Source: Exiguobacterium sp. s193 (GTDB lineage Bacteria > Bacillota > Bacilli > Exiguobacteriales > Exiguobacteriaceae). Taken from it: 64,000 nucleotides of DNA. Position numbers and translations under genes: made by a program. Below are positions 16,488-25,600 of this stretch, one piece after another. Position 1 is the stretch's first letter; every line of letters begins with the position of its first letter. The notes under the pieces are model-generated. The model had not been told where the DNA came from, ran no database searches, and worked only from the letters and a program-made list of their open reading frames with translations. Location: NCBI RefSeq assembly GCF_018618755.1, contig NZ_JACSMR010000001.1, positions 558,001-622,000 on the forward strand. Reading direction: 5' to 3'.

Positions 16488-17698
16488 CGGAACCCCTCCC
16501 GGTTTGCCCGCTTGATTTCGTGAATGGCTTCATAAAGTGCATTCGACCGGTCGTTCGCAAAAAAAATAATTTCGCCCTTCGGAAAATCGGCACTCCGACC
16601 GACCCGTCCACTGATTTGAATCAATCCGGCGGCGCGAAAGGACACATCCGCATCAACGACCGCGACCTGAACATTCGCAAACGTAACGCCTCGTTCCAAA
16701 ATCGTCGTCGTCACTAAAATAGAAGTCGTCGTTCGAAACCGCTCCACTTTATCGATGCGTGCTTCGTCTGCAGCGTGAACCGTCTCTGACGACAAACCTG
16801 CCTGTTCAAGTCGTTCTTGCCACTCACTGAGTGCCGCGACGGTCGGCACAAAGACGAGTCGTGGTTTATCTTCATGGCGGCGTAACCACTCAATCAGCTG
16901 ATTTGTTGTATAGGGAATCTGTAATTGCGGGACAGGTAAAGGAAAACCATGATAGCGTCGCATCAAGCGAACGGTCGGGAGTCGTTTGTTCTTAAAGGAA
17001 GGGGTCGCGCTGAGAAGGATGAGGGAGGCTGCCGGGCACATCACCCGTTTGACATAACGGTGAAGCGTCCGGTCCGTACTATAGGGGAAGGCGTCGACTT
17101 CATCGATGAAGACGACATCAAAGCAGGAACGGTAATGAATCAACTGGTGTGTTGTACTAATCGTGATGTCTCCAATGTCGAGCCGTTCTTCGGAACCCCC
17201 GAATAAGGATACGATGCGCGCTTCCTTAAAGGCTCGTTTGACGTGAAGCGTCAATTCACGGACGACATCCGCCCGAGGTGTCGTAATCAATACACGCTTT
17301 TGTAACCGGAGCGCCGTTTCAATCCCCGGGAACAGCATCGGTGTTTTCCCTGCCCCACAAACAGCATGGACGAGCAAACGTCCCGACTGCTCAATCGTCT
17401 GTCCGATCTCCGTTGCGATCCGTCGTTGATCGTCTGTCAATTCAAGTGGTTGATGTTGACTTGGCAAGACCGGATCCAATGGACGAGTGTCCGTAACGAG
17501 TGTGTCGCACGTCCGAAGTTTACCGAAAATCAGACACTGCCGGCAATAATAGCAACGTTTTCCGCATGTACATGGTCCGCGTGTCGGAATCGCCCCGCAC
17601 CGCTGACAACGCCACGTGACGGCAGGAACTCGTTTTTCATAAGGACCGAGCGAGATGTTTACTTGTTCACTCGGAATCAACCGTCCCCGAATGTCCAT
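16484..17698 (-). CDS. comFA: DNA-uptake helicase ComFA
   Basis: A 404-aa superfamily 2 ATPase that drives transport of single-stranded DNA in competent cells. The N-terminus has a Cys-rich zinc site (CQRCG, CTCGKRCYYCRQC, about 30-55). Walker A is AVCGAGKTPML (about 116), the DEAD-type box is DEVDAFP, motif III is LLSATPS, and the C-terminal domain has TTTILERGVTF and QISGRVGRS. It is the first gene of the comF operon and overlaps comFC by 4 bp. Confidence 0.95.
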   Translation of the reverse strand: MDIRGRLIPSEQVNISLGPYEKRVPAVTWRCQRCGAIPTRGPCTCGKRCYYCRQCLIFGKLRTCDTLVTDTRPLDPVLPSQHQPLELTDDQRRIATEIGQTIEQSGRLLVHAVCGAGKTPMLFPGIETALRLQKRVLITTPRADVVRELTLHVKRAFKEARIVSLFGGSEERLDIGDITISTTHQLIHYRSCFDVVFIDEVDAFPYSTDRTLHRYVKRVMCPAASLILLSATPSFKNKRLPTVRLMRRYHGFPLPVPQLQIPYTTNQLIEWLRRHEDKPRLVFVPTVAALSEWQERLEQAGLSSETVHAADEARIDKVERFRTTTSILVTTTILERGVTFANVQVAVVDADVSFRAAGLIQISGRVGRSADFPKGEIIFFANDRSNALYEAIHEIKRANREGFR

Positions 17699-17809
17699 AA
17701 CTCACTTCCTTTCCGAGATGAGAGTATCCACCTTTTCGTCGGTCAAGCCTCTTCCTCCTGCACGAAACGAAGCGGACAATGAAAAAACCTTTTAACTGAT
17801 TTCCAATAG

Positions 17810-17928
17810 AAATGGCCGATGATTCCATGAAAAGTGGAATCATCGGCCATTTGATGGGTGGAGGACGGAAACGTCCGTCACAAGGATTGATGTTGGTCTG
17901 ACTTATGAGTCAGCCCCTTCACCTTCTA
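17810..17928. repeat. Family B structured repeat, short copy
   Basis: A 39-bp hairpin (17812-17850) with perfect 16-bp arms ATGGCCGATGATTCCA, then GGACGGAAACGTCCGTCACAAGGAT and a GGGGCTGACT end (as complement). The same parts occur inverted at 57880-58112, where an extra cassette of about 130 bp separates them. It lies between comFA and the DegV gene, both minus strand, and the hairpin could terminate the DegV transcript... no gene reads into it on the plus strand. Confidence 0.75.
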
Positions 17929-17934
17929 GACTCT

Positions 17935-18780
17935 TTAATCTTCTTTATACCACGTGATGCCGATTGCACCAGGACCAAGATGTGTCCCGATGACTGGACC
18001 AAACACACTCATCTCAATCCGCGCTTTCGGGAAACGTTGGCCGAGCACTTCGATTTCAGCGCGTGCTTTGCCATCGTCTTCGGCATGAATGACGCCAATG
18101 ACGTATCCCGCACCGTCACCATGAATCGTATCTTCCATCATCTCTTCAATCCGTTTAACCGCCCGTTTGAACGTCCGGATTTTTTCGAACGGAACGATTT
18201 TCCCTTCGACGAAATGAAGGACGGGTTTAATCTTCAAGAAAGATCCGACGACGGCTTGCGTCATGCTGAGACGTCCGCCGCGCTGTAAATGTTCTAAATC
18301 ATCAACAACGAAATAGGCACGAATCAAACCTTTTAGTTCTTCGAGACGGGCTACGATTTCTGCCGCTGTCGCTCCAGCATCACGCATCCGGACAGCTTCT
18401 TTGACGAGAAAGGCTTGGGGCATACACGAGATACGTGAATCGACCGGGTGCACATGAACGTGGTCAATCATCATGTTGATCGTATGTAAAGCTTGATACG
18501 TCCCACTGATTCCACTCGATAACGTAATCCCAATCACGTCGGTCCCTGCCGGAAGACGTTCGAACGCATCGGTGATGTCGCCGATGTTCGGTTGCGAAGT
18601 CGTCGGTAAGCTTCCTGTCTGGATCCGCTTGTAAAAATCGGGTACAGAAATGTCGTACCCTTCACGATACGCTTCTCCATCAAAGATGACGCTAAGCGGT
18701 GCGACTTGTACATTATTTTCTTCACAATAGGTAGTTGGCAGATAGGCTGTACTATCCGTTAAAATCACAATCTGGCTCAT
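17935..18780 (-). CDS. DegV-family fatty-acid-binding protein
   Basis: A 281-aa DegV/FakB-type protein (B. subtilis YviA position). The N-terminus IVILTDSTAYLP, the loop GITLSSGISGTYQA (about 80-95) and GGRLSMTQAVVG (about 166) are family signatures; members bind a fatty acid and present it to the kinase FakA for phosphorylation. Located between degU and comFA as in Bacillus. Single gene with its own upstream gap of 268 bp that holds the degU terminator and a truncated repeat. Confidence 0.92.
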   Translation of the reverse strand: MSQIVILTDSTAYLPTTYCEENNVQVAPLSVIFDGEAYREGYDISVPDFYKRIQTGSLPTTSQPNIGDITDAFERLPAGTDVIGITLSSGISGTYQALHTINMMIDHVHVHPVDSRISCMPQAFLVKEAVRMRDAGATAAEIVARLEELKGLIRAYFVVDDLEHLQRGGRLSMTQAVVGSFLKIKPVLHFVEGKIVPFEKIRTFKRAVKRIEEMMEDTIHGDGAGYVIGVIHAEDDGKARAEIEVLGQRFPKARIEMSVFGPVIGTHLGPGAIGITWYKED

Positions 18781-18884
18781 TCGTGAATTTCCTCGCTTTT
18801 AAGAGTTCCGTCGTGACATGAAGTGTTCTGACACGTCACAATCGTTATTAAGTGTATCATAATCCCGGTCGATAAAAAAAGAAA

Positions 18885-18908
18885 GACGGCGCTTGTTAGG
18901 CGACCGTC
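18885..18908 (-). terminator. degSU terminator
   Basis: On the minus strand GACGGTCGC pairs with GCGCCGTC, followed by TTTCTTTTTTT. It lies beyond the truncated repeat copy downstream of degU. Confidence 0.75.
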
Positions 18909-18913
18909 ACAGC

Positions 18914-19043
18914 GTTTAGACAAACGCTTATGAAAAGTGAACATACGATAACGAGAGGCAATCCGTTTGCGCTTCCCTGTCTCGCCTCGTCTTCAAAAGC
19001 GATTCGAGACGGATTGCGCCCTAAACCGTCTGCATGACCGTCA
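18914..19043 (-). repeat. Family A element, truncated copy A2
   Basis: Left end GTTTAGACAAAC followed by GCTTATGA, GATAACGAGAGGCAATCCG, the GCTTCCCTGTCTCGCCTCGTCTTC block and AGACGGATTGCGCCCTAAACCGTCTGCATG. It then stops 6 bp before the degU stop codon. About 130 bp remain of 387; the other end and the second flanking hairpin are missing. Confidence 0.8.
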
Positions 19044-19048
19044 TTTTG

Positions 19049-19744
19049 TTAAACGACGACGACCCAGCCCCGTCGAATCGATTCGACGACAGCGCCCGTC
19101 CGGTCGGGTACGTTCATTTTCCGCAAAATTGAAGACACATGGTTCTTGACCGTCTTCTCACTGATATAAAGCGTATCACTGATCGCACGGTTCGAAAAAC
19201 CATCTGCGAGCAACTGTAAAACTTCACACTCACGGCGTGTTAAAACGTGGAGCGGTGCTTCCGCGACACGTTTTTCAATCGGTTGCGATGACATCGTCTG
19301 CTTCATCTTCATCAAGCGGCGGTATTCTTGCAGCAAGTTCGGCGTGACTTTCGGGTGAACATATCCCCCTTCACGGTAGACAGAACGAATCGCGTTGACA
19401 AGTTCATCCGTCGCCATTTCTTTTAGCAAATACCCGACGGCCCCGGCACCTAACGCGTGCATGACATACGTTTCATCATCATGAATCGATAAGATGATGA
19501 CACGGACATCTGGGTACACTTCCATCAAACGTTTTGTAGCTTCGACTCCATTGACTTGCGGCATATTGATATCCATTAAAACGATATCCGGTTGATGGGC
19601 TTCGACGAGCGGAATGACCTCCGCTCCACTTTCCCCTTCCGCGACGACGATAAATTCCTGTTCGAAATCAAGAATCCGTTTGACGCCTTCCCGGAACAAC
19701 TGATGATCGTCGATGATGACTACTTTTACTTGCTCGTTATTCAC
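19049..19744 (-). CDS. degU: Response regulator DegU
   Basis: A 231-aa NarL/LuxR-type regulator. Receiver: [19 protein letters not shown] with the phospho-Asp in IVLMDINMP (about residue 56). DNA-binding domain: [19 protein letters not shown] and [13 protein letters not shown]. In Bacillus DegU controls exoenzymes, motility, competence and biofilm. It overlaps degS by 4 bp. The call is supported by its position next to comF and the flagellar operon. Confidence 0.95.
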   Translation of the reverse strand: MNNEQVKVVIIDDHQLFREGVKRILDFEQEFIVVAEGESGAEVIPLVEAHQPDIVLMDINMPQVNGVEATKRLMEVYPDVRVIILSIHDDETYVMHALGAGAVGYLLKEMATDELVNAIRSVYREGGYVHPKVTPNLLQEYRRLMKMKQTMSSQPIEKRVAEAPLHVLTRRECEVLQLLADGFSNRAISDTLYISEKTVKNHVSSILRKMNVPDRTGAVVESIRRGWVVVV

Positions 19745-20913
19745 AATGATTCCCCTCTCGCATTGGACTCCTCAATCGGAATCCTCACCTTGATGACTGT
19801 TCCTTTGCCCGGCTTCGTTTCGATGTCAAACTCACCATCAATCAATTCGATTCGTTCCCGCATGCCGACAAGTCCAAATGACTCGTCGCACGACGCGAAG
19901 ACTTCGTCAAAGTTAAACCCGACGCCATTGTCCTTGACGTGAATCCGGACAGAATGATGATATTGTTCTATGATAATACGAATATCACTCGCTTTGGAGT
20001 GTTTAACTGCATTTTGAACCGCTTCTTGGACGATCCGGAACACGGCGACCTCATAGGTCGACTCAATCCGTTCCCCACCCCCAAGATAGTTGAAATGAAT
20101 TTGAATGCTCGAAATTTCTTGCATATGACGCAGGTATCGCTCAAGTGTCGGGACAAAGCCCAAATCGTCGAGGGTCATCGGACGTAAGTCATAGATGATT
20201 CGGCGGATATCGGCGAGCCCGTCGCGAATCAGCTTGCGCAGTCGGCGAATTTCTTCAAAGGCTGCCTCCGCGCCGTTATGTTGATGAATCTTTTCAATTA
20301 AATCAGCACGAATCAACACATGGGCCAGTGTCTGGGCCGGTCCGTCATGCATATCCCGCGACAAGCGTCGCCGTTCATTTTCAGCGGACTGGAACACTTT
20401 TAAACCCATTTCTTGTTTTTGCATCGCTTTTTCATACTTTTCGTTCATCGCCTGCATGTCGTCCGTCAAGAAGTTTAACACAACGGAGACGCGACCAATC
20501 AACATGTCCGCGCGTTCAATCGTCTCGTCGAGGTGAACCAACCGGCGCTCCAGTTCATCCCGCCGTTTTCGGCAGTTCATTTCATCCCGTTGGTTAATGA
20601 ATGACTCGAGTTGCAGTGCGTTTGCCGTTTCGTAAGCACTTCTGACGTCTTTTTCGGAGTAGTTGTCAAAATTTTTACTGACGACGACGAGTCGCGCCTT
20701 CGAATCCTTGATATGTCGTTCCAGTCGTTCGGCTTCTTTAATGTAGTCATGCACACGCGTCTTCAAATCCCGCAGCTCCTGCTGGATTTCCGCGTATTGT
20801 TCTCTCGAATCCTCTGTGATACGAACGATTTCTTCCCGACTTTCTTCTACGACACCAATGATGTTCTGTACGATATCATTCAAGGACAGCCGCTCCTTCA
20901 TCTCATTCGTCAT
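19741..20913 (-). CDS. degS: Sensor kinase DegS
   Basis: A 390-aa cytoplasmic histidine kinase without membrane segments. The N-terminal 170 residues are a coiled-coil sensor domain; the phospho-acceptor His is in [13 protein letters not shown] (about 187), and the ATPase has [19 protein letters not shown] and [10 protein letters not shown]. DegS phosphorylates DegU. The start at 20913 is preceded by GGAGGGAGTAGT. The gene is divergent from yvyE. Confidence 0.95.
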   Translation of the reverse strand: MTNEMKERLSLNDIVQNIIGVVEESREEIVRITEDSREQYAEIQQELRDLKTRVHDYIKEAERLERHIKDSKARLVVVSKNFDNYSEKDVRSAYETANALQLESFINQRDEMNCRKRRDELERRLVHLDETIERADMLIGRVSVVLNFLTDDMQAMNEKYEKAMQKQEMGLKVFQSAENERRRLSRDMHDGPAQTLAHVLIRADLIEKIHQHNGAEAAFEEIRRLRKLIRDGLADIRRIIYDLRPMTLDDLGFVPTLERYLRHMQEISSIQIHFNYLGGGERIESTYEVAVFRIVQEAVQNAVKHSKASDIRIIIEQYHHSVRIHVKDNGVGFNFDEVFASCDESFGLVGMRERIELIDGEFDIETKPGKGTVIKVRIPIEESNARGESL

Positions 20914-20946
20914 ACTACTCCCTCCGCTCCTTGCCAGTCCCCATGG

Positions 20947-20975
20947 TTGTCTCCCTCACAAATCGTCGTTATGCT
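20947..20975 (+). promoter_or_regulatory. Probable sigma-A promoter of yvyE
   Basis: TTGTCT, 17 bases, TATGCT in the divergent degS-yvyE region. Confidence 0.45.
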
Positions 20976-21011
20976 AGAAAGAACTAGTTAACGAGGAGGA
21001 CATTTTTGATT

Positions 21012-21650
21012 ATGACATTATTTAATTATTATACAGTAAAAGAAAATGGTTTCCATGAAATCATTATTCAAAAGTCACGATTTATTACATATCTGGCACG
21101 GGTTACCTCAGAACAGGAAGCTCAAAGCTTCATCACAACCATCAAAAAACAGCACTCTGACGCCAATCACAACTGTTCCGCCTATGTAATTGGCGAACAA
21201 AATGATATCCAAAAAGCCAATGATGACGGGGAACCGAGTGGCACGGCTGGCGTGCCGATGCTCGAAGTCTTAAAGAAACGTGATTTGCGAAATACTGCCG
21301 TCGTCGTTACTCGCTATTTCGGAGGCATCAAGCTCGGTGGTGGTGGTTTGATCCGCGCCTATGGGTCAAGCGTGTCAGAAGCACTGAACGCGATTGGTGT
21401 CGTTGAACGTGTTTCACATGATGTCATTGAAGTGACCGTCGACTATACCTGGTTAGGGAAACTTGAAAACGAACTACGGGCGACCGTCCACATCATCGAT
21501 CAAATCCACTACCTCGATAACGTCCAAATCGATGTCCTCGTCAACTCAAACGACGTCACTTCTTTCACCAATTGGATGACGAATCTGACGAACGGTCAAG
21601 CTGTGATGAATCAAAACGGATCACGCTATATCGAACGCCCCCTTGCGTGA
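21012..21650 (+). CDS. yvyE: IMPACT/YigZ-family protein YvyE
   Basis: A 212-aa protein with the N-terminal UPF0029 (Impact) domain: EIIIQKSRFITYLARV, HNCSAYVIG, DDGEPSGTAGVPML and VTRYFGGIKLGGGGLIRAYG. The C-terminal 70 residues form the DUF1949 ferredoxin-like domain. The eukaryotic relative IMPACT acts on the translation-control kinase GCN2; the bacterial role is unclear. Start: ATG at 21012 lies 11 bases after GAGGAGGA, while a TTG at 21006 has 5-base spacing, so the exact start is open. Same position as in Bacillus, between degS and an LCP gene. Confidence 0.9.
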   Translation: MTLFNYYTVKENGFHEIIIQKSRFITYLARVTSEQEAQSFITTIKKQHSDANHNCSAYVIGEQNDIQKANDDGEPSGTAGVPMLEVLKKRDLRNTAVVVTRYFGGIKLGGGGLIRAYGSSVSEALNAIGVVERVSHDVIEVTVDYTWLGKLENELRATVHIIDQIHYLDNVQIDVLVNSNDVTSFTNWMTNLTNGQAVMNQNGSRYIERPLA

Positions 21651-21674
21651 CATTTCCCCGCGACCTGCTATACT
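21647..21674 (+). promoter_or_regulatory. Probable sigma-A promoter of the LCP gene
   Basis: GTGACA, 16 bases, TATACT with an extended -10 TGC before it. The -35 overlaps the yvyE stop codon. Confidence 0.5.
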
Positions 21675-21731
21675 GTTTGTAAAGAATTTAAAAGTTTTTT
21701 AACAATTCAGTAAAGTTAGGGGCAATGAAGA

Positions 21732-22760
21732 GTGGATGATTCTACACGATCTCGTTCTACTAAACAAAAACCAAAACGCTCATGGTTCAAGGTTTTTGTC
21801 ACCGTATTTCTCATCGTCTTAGTCACAGGTGGCGCTGCTTTCGCCTATGTCGCACATAAAACATTCCAAACAGCCAACAAAACAGAAGTCGAGCTCACGC
21901 GTGGTGATAAATCAGAAAAACGGGCTGCTGCCGTTGATCTGACTAAAGACCATTTTTCTGTCCTCCTCGTCGGAACGGATGAGCGCCCGGGTGATACGTT
22001 CTCACGTTCCGATACAATGATTGTCGCAACCTTCAATAAAAATGCGAAGAAAGTCAGTATGTTAAGTATTCCCCGTGATTCGCTCGTCATGATTCCGTCT
22101 GTCGGATACGAAGATAAAATCAATCATTCGTACGCGTTCGGTGGAATCGACTCGACGATCGAAACGGTCGAGAACCTGCTCGACATCCCGATTGATTATT
22201 ACGGCGCCATCAACTTTAATGGTGTCGTCGCAATCGTCAACGCGATCGGTGGGATTGAAGTCGACGTGAAATTACCGATCGACACACTCAATTCATCGGA
22301 TAAACAAGGTGGGGTTAAACTTGATCCGGGTCTTCAGACATTAACAGGCGAAGAAGCCCTTGCTTATGCCCGCATGCGCTACCAGGACCCGGAAGGCGAC
22401 ATCGGTCGGACGAAACGTCAACAGCAGGTCTTACAAGCGATTGTCGACCAGTCGACTTCACTTGGGTCGATCACGAAGCTGAATCAATTGATGGAAGCGA
22501 CAGGCGATAACTTCCAAACGAACATGTCGTTGACGGAAGCTTTCCAACTCCAACCGTTCGTCAAATCGCTCGGTACCGTGAACAGAATTGACTTAAAAGG
22601 AAAAGATGCGCGCATCAATGGTGGTTATTATTATCAACTCAACAAGAAATCTCTCGCAGCTGCGAAGACGACCTTAAAAGAAGAACTCGCTCTTCCGACG
22701 AATGAGGAGGCCGTCAGTGCATCGGAGGCGACAAATGATTCGACGACTGACACCAACTGA
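21732..22760 (+). CDS. LytR-CpsA-Psr family wall-polymer ligase
   Basis: A 342-aa LCP protein that attaches teichoic acid or another wall polymer to peptidoglycan. Short basic cytoplasmic head, one membrane segment (about 18-40), then the LCP domain: VLLVGTDERPGDTFSRSDTM (about 77-96), SIPRDSLVMIP, DKINHSYAFGG, ARMRYQDPEGDIGRTKRQQQ. The Arg and Asp residues that hold the lipid diphosphate are present. The start is GTG at 21732, the only in-frame choice after the AGGGG. A Ser/Thr-rich tail overlaps the next gene by 26 bp. TagO is nearby, which fits a wall teichoic acid role (TagT/U/V type). Confidence 0.93.
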   Translation: MDDSTRSRSTKQKPKRSWFKVFVTVFLIVLVTGGAAFAYVAHKTFQTANKTEVELTRGDKSEKRAAAVDLTKDHFSVLLVGTDERPGDTFSRSDTMIVATFNKNAKKVSMLSIPRDSLVMIPSVGYEDKINHSYAFGGIDSTIETVENLLDIPIDYYGAINFNGVVAIVNAIGGIEVDVKLPIDTLNSSDKQGGVKLDPGLQTLTGEEALAYARMRYQDPEGDIGRTKRQQQVLQAIVDQSTSLGSITKLNQLMEATGDNFQTNMSLTEAFQLQPFVKSLGTVNRIDLKGKDARINGGYYYQLNKKSLAAAKTTLKEELALPTNEEAVSASEATNDSTTDTN

Positions 22761-23151
22761 TTTTCAAAATCTCTTTCAACTGCAACAACAAGCCTATCAA
22801 ATCGAGGCTTCGTTGATTGGTGCACCGGACTTCCCGCCATTACGCCAAACGTTCGATGAATTCACACGCGAAGCCCCGACCGGCTATGTTTACGTCACAA
22901 ACGCGCGACTGCTCGGATGCCTCACTTATTCCGGTGACACCATCACGCGGCTTATCGTCTCACCCGACTTTTTCCGTCGAGGGGTCGCAACACAGTTATT
23001 GACGCATGCGCTTCAAGAAATCGACTTACGTTTCGTCTCGACGGCAAAAGCAAACATTCCGGCGGTCAGACTCTATCACCAGTTCGGCTTCCTGGTCGTT
23101 TCGATGACAAACCGTCATGACATTCAACTTGTCCATCTCGAACGAACTTAA
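22735..23151 (+). CDS. GNAT-family N-acetyltransferase
   Basis: A 138-aa acetyltransferase. The acetyl-CoA loop is LIVSPDFFRRGVATQLLTHA (about 75-95), followed by TAKANIPAVRLYHQFGF, the typical last beta-alpha unit. The ATG at 22735 is preceded by GGAGG at six bases, inside the 3' end of the LCP gene, so it is translationally coupled. Substrate unknown. Confidence 0.9.
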   Translation: MIRRLTPTDFQNLFQLQQQAYQIEASLIGAPDFPPLRQTFDEFTREAPTGYVYVTNARLLGCLTYSGDTITRLIVSPDFFRRGVATQLLTHALQEIDLRFVSTAKANIPAVRLYHQFGFLVVSMTNRHDIQLVHLERT

Positions 23152-23158
23152 ACCTGAG

Positions 23159-23190
23159 AGCCCTGTCCCTTTACGCGGACAGGGCTTTTT
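23159..23190. terminator. Bidirectional terminator
   Basis: AGCCCTGTCC...GGACAGGGCT stem with TTTTTTT on the plus strand, between the convergent GNAT and chrA genes. Confidence 0.85.
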
Positions 23191-23191
23191 T

Positions 23192-24352
23192 TCATGCGAG
23201 TCCTTGTACGACTACACCGAGCACTGCGCCGAGGGCGACGATTCGTAACGGCGATTGTTTGTAAAACCGCAGCAGGCAGAACAAGCTGAACGCGACAAGA
23301 AAATCGATGCCGGTCTTGACACTCGTTGTAAAAATCGGATCATAGAGTGCAGCGAGCAACAGTCCGACGACTGCCGCATTGACACCGATCAACATCCGAC
23401 CAACCTGCTGATTCGCCCGGACACGATCCCAAAACGGCAACACACCGAGCACGAGCAAGAAACCAGGAAGAAAGATAGCGAGCGTCGCAATCAGGCCACC
23501 CGTCATGCCAGAGGCGATTGTTCCGAGGTACGTCGCAAATGTGAAGAGTGGTCCCGGAACAGCTTGCGCTGCCGCATACCCAGCAAGAAAGGTATTTCCG
23601 TCCATCAACCCGGGAACGAGCGCTTGTTCTAAAAATGGCAGGACCACATGCCCCCCACCGAACACGAGCGCACCCGCATTGTACATGATGCTTGCGAGTT
23701 GGACCGGCCCTGTCGCGATCGTTGCTAAAATGGGTGTGACGAATAGAAGTCCTGTAAAGAGCACTAGTGCGGCGATACTTAAACTGCGCGGGACGTCGAT
23801 CGCAAGTGTCCGGCCTGTTTCCGACTCGACTTGAAACAGCACTAACCCGAGCAGTGCCGCGACAGCCAAGACACCGACTTGAACCAGCGGATGATCAATC
23901 ATCAAGACACCGGCTAACGCTAGTATCATCAACGCGAGCCGCTTCGGTCCGACTGCAAGTTTCAGACCCATTCCGAGAACAGCATCGGCGACGATCGCGA
24001 CGGCAACGAGTTTAAGACCGTGGATCAAGCCGCTACCCGCCACATCAAACGCTGTCGCGAGCATCGCGAACAAAACTAACAGTACGCTCGACGGTAACGT
24101 AAATCCGATGAACGAAACAAGTGCGCCGACAACACCACCACGGACGAGTCCAATCCCCATTCCGACCTGACTCGAGGCAGGTCCCGGAAGGAACTGACAG
24201 AGCGCAACGAGATCCGCATAACTTTTTTCGTCGATCCATTTCCTTCGTTTAACGTATTCCTCATAAAAGTACCCGAGATGCGCGACCGGACCACCAAACG
24301 AGGTCAAACCAAGCTTCAGGGAGACCAGAAAGATTTCAAGCCAGCGATTCAT
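23192..24352 (-). CDS. chrA: Chromate transporter ChrA
   Basis: A 386-aa membrane protein with two homologous CHR halves. Signatures are LGLTSFGGPVAHLG and CQFLPGPASSQ in the first half and ALVFGGGHVVLP and AQAVPGPLFTFATYLG in the second. About ten membrane segments. Members export chromate. It is a single gene on the minus strand between the DUF418 gene and a terminator. No chrB-like regulator is adjacent. Confidence 0.9.
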   Translation of the reverse strand: MNRWLEIFLVSLKLGLTSFGGPVAHLGYFYEEYVKRRKWIDEKSYADLVALCQFLPGPASSQVGMGIGLVRGGVVGALVSFIGFTLPSSVLLVLFAMLATAFDVAGSGLIHGLKLVAVAIVADAVLGMGLKLAVGPKRLALMILALAGVLMIDHPLVQVGVLAVAALLGLVLFQVESETGRTLAIDVPRSLSIAALVLFTGLLFVTPILATIATGPVQLASIMYNAGALVFGGGHVVLPFLEQALVPGLMDGNTFLAGYAAAQAVPGPLFTFATYLGTIASGMTGGLIATLAIFLPGFLLVLGVLPFWDRVRANQQVGRMLIGVNAAVVGLLLAALYDPIFTTSVKTGIDFLVAFSLFCLLRFYKQSPLRIVALGAVLGVVVQGLA

Positions 24353-24425
24353 TCCGTTACCTCCAATTAAAATTATGTCACTTCCAAACTAGTATACGAA
24401 ACGGATGTAAATTTTCTGTGACAGT

Positions 24426-25541
24426 TCACATTTTTGCCCATTGTTTCCCGTAAGTTCCTTTTCTCCACAAAGCTTCCACCGGTCCTTGCTGATGACGATC
24501 TAAATACCAACGCGAGAAAAACATTTGGCAGACTAATAAAACGAGGGCCGCTAACGTCCCTTGCCACAGGGGAATCGTGCCGTATGTACCGGACAAGAAA
24601 ACAAGAATTGTGAAGAGTAGCGTCTGTGCCAAATAATTCGTCAATGCCATCCGACCGAGTACTTGAAATCCGTCAAACCGTCTACCCGTTCTTACGAGTA
24701 AAGCAACCGCTGTTGCATACGTCACGGCAAGCGTCCGTCCGGACAACCAGACGAAGAAATAATTGACGAGTCCGTCCGGCACTTGTCCTTCGTGGACACG
24801 AACGATTTGTAATAAGGCTGGTAGCGAGAGGACAAGGCTCACGACGAGTGTGACCCCTAGAAATCGCATCGTTGGCGGACGCATCGAAAAACGTTCCATC
24901 AGGTAGGCACCAATCAAGAACAGCGATAAGATTTCTGGAAAAATCACAAAAGAATTTCCGAGTGCGTCCGGTAATTGAACCGTTGCATGATAAATGAAAT
25001 AACCTTTGATGTCGTGTGAGGCCACAAGATTTGCTAAACGGTCGTCGGGTTCGACGATCGAACGGTCACTCCCAATGGCGAATGAATAGATCGATAAGTA
25101 CAGCATGAGGGTATAGAGTTGGAGGAATAGACCGATGATTAACTTCGTCACCGGTTTCGTTTTCGCAAACAGTAACAGCAAAAATCCACAGATGGCATAC
25201 GTTTGTAGGATGTCGCCTTCCCAGAACAATAAATGAACAAGACCAATTACAAACAGACTCGTTAAGCGCCGGACGAACACCCATAACGAACGCTCTTTTT
25301 GACGCAGACGATCGATAAAGATGATGAAACCGGCACCAAATAAGACGCTGAATAACGTATAGAACTTCGTTTGAATGAATAAATCGAACAATAAGCGGAG
25401 CATCCGGTCGGCCTGTCCCATATCAGCAACAAACCGCTCACCGAGGAAACTCGGCATATTAACGAGCAAAATCCCACATAATGCAAAACCACGTAATACA
25501 TCTAAGTATACAATCCTGTTTTTCGTTTCGATTGGGTTCAT
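24426..25541 (-). CDS. DUF418/YeiB-family membrane protein
   Basis: A 371-aa polytopic protein with the family opening RIVYLDVLRGFALCGILLVN and the C-terminal DUF418 region (GRMALTNYLAQT, then LVLLVCQMFFSRWYL). Function is not known; proposals include transport or acyl transfer. The ATG at 25541 is chosen since GAGGAG lies 9 bases upstream. A perfect 17-bp-arm hairpin sits directly before the ribosome-binding site, after the tagO stop. Confidence 0.87.
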   Translation of the reverse strand: MNPIETKNRIVYLDVLRGFALCGILLVNMPSFLGERFVADMGQADRMLRLLFDLFIQTKFYTLFSVLFGAGFIIFIDRLRQKERSLWVFVRRLTSLFVIGLVHLLFWEGDILQTYAICGFLLLLFAKTKPVTKLIIGLFLQLYTLMLYLSIYSFAIGSDRSIVEPDDRLANLVASHDIKGYFIYHATVQLPDALGNSFVIFPEILSLFLIGAYLMERFSMRPPTMRFLGVTLVVSLVLSLPALLQIVRVHEGQVPDGLVNYFFVWLSGRTLAVTYATAVALLVRTGRRFDGFQVLGRMALTNYLAQTLLFTILVFLSGTYGTIPLWQGTLAALVLLVCQMFFSRWYLDRHQQGPVEALWRKGTYGKQWAKM

Positions 25542-25560
25542 AATAGGTGTCTCCTCAATC

Positions 25561-25598
25561 AATCAGCCGCTCAAAATGCGTATTTTGAGCGGCTGATT
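25561..25598. terminator. Perfect hairpin between tagO and the DUF418 gene
   Basis: 17-bp arms AATCAGCCGCTCAAAAT with a 4-base loop. There is no U-tract on the minus strand; the DUF418 ribosome-binding site follows within 5 bases. It could be a processing or stability element rather than a true terminator. Confidence 0.5.
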
Positions 25599-25600
25599 GG

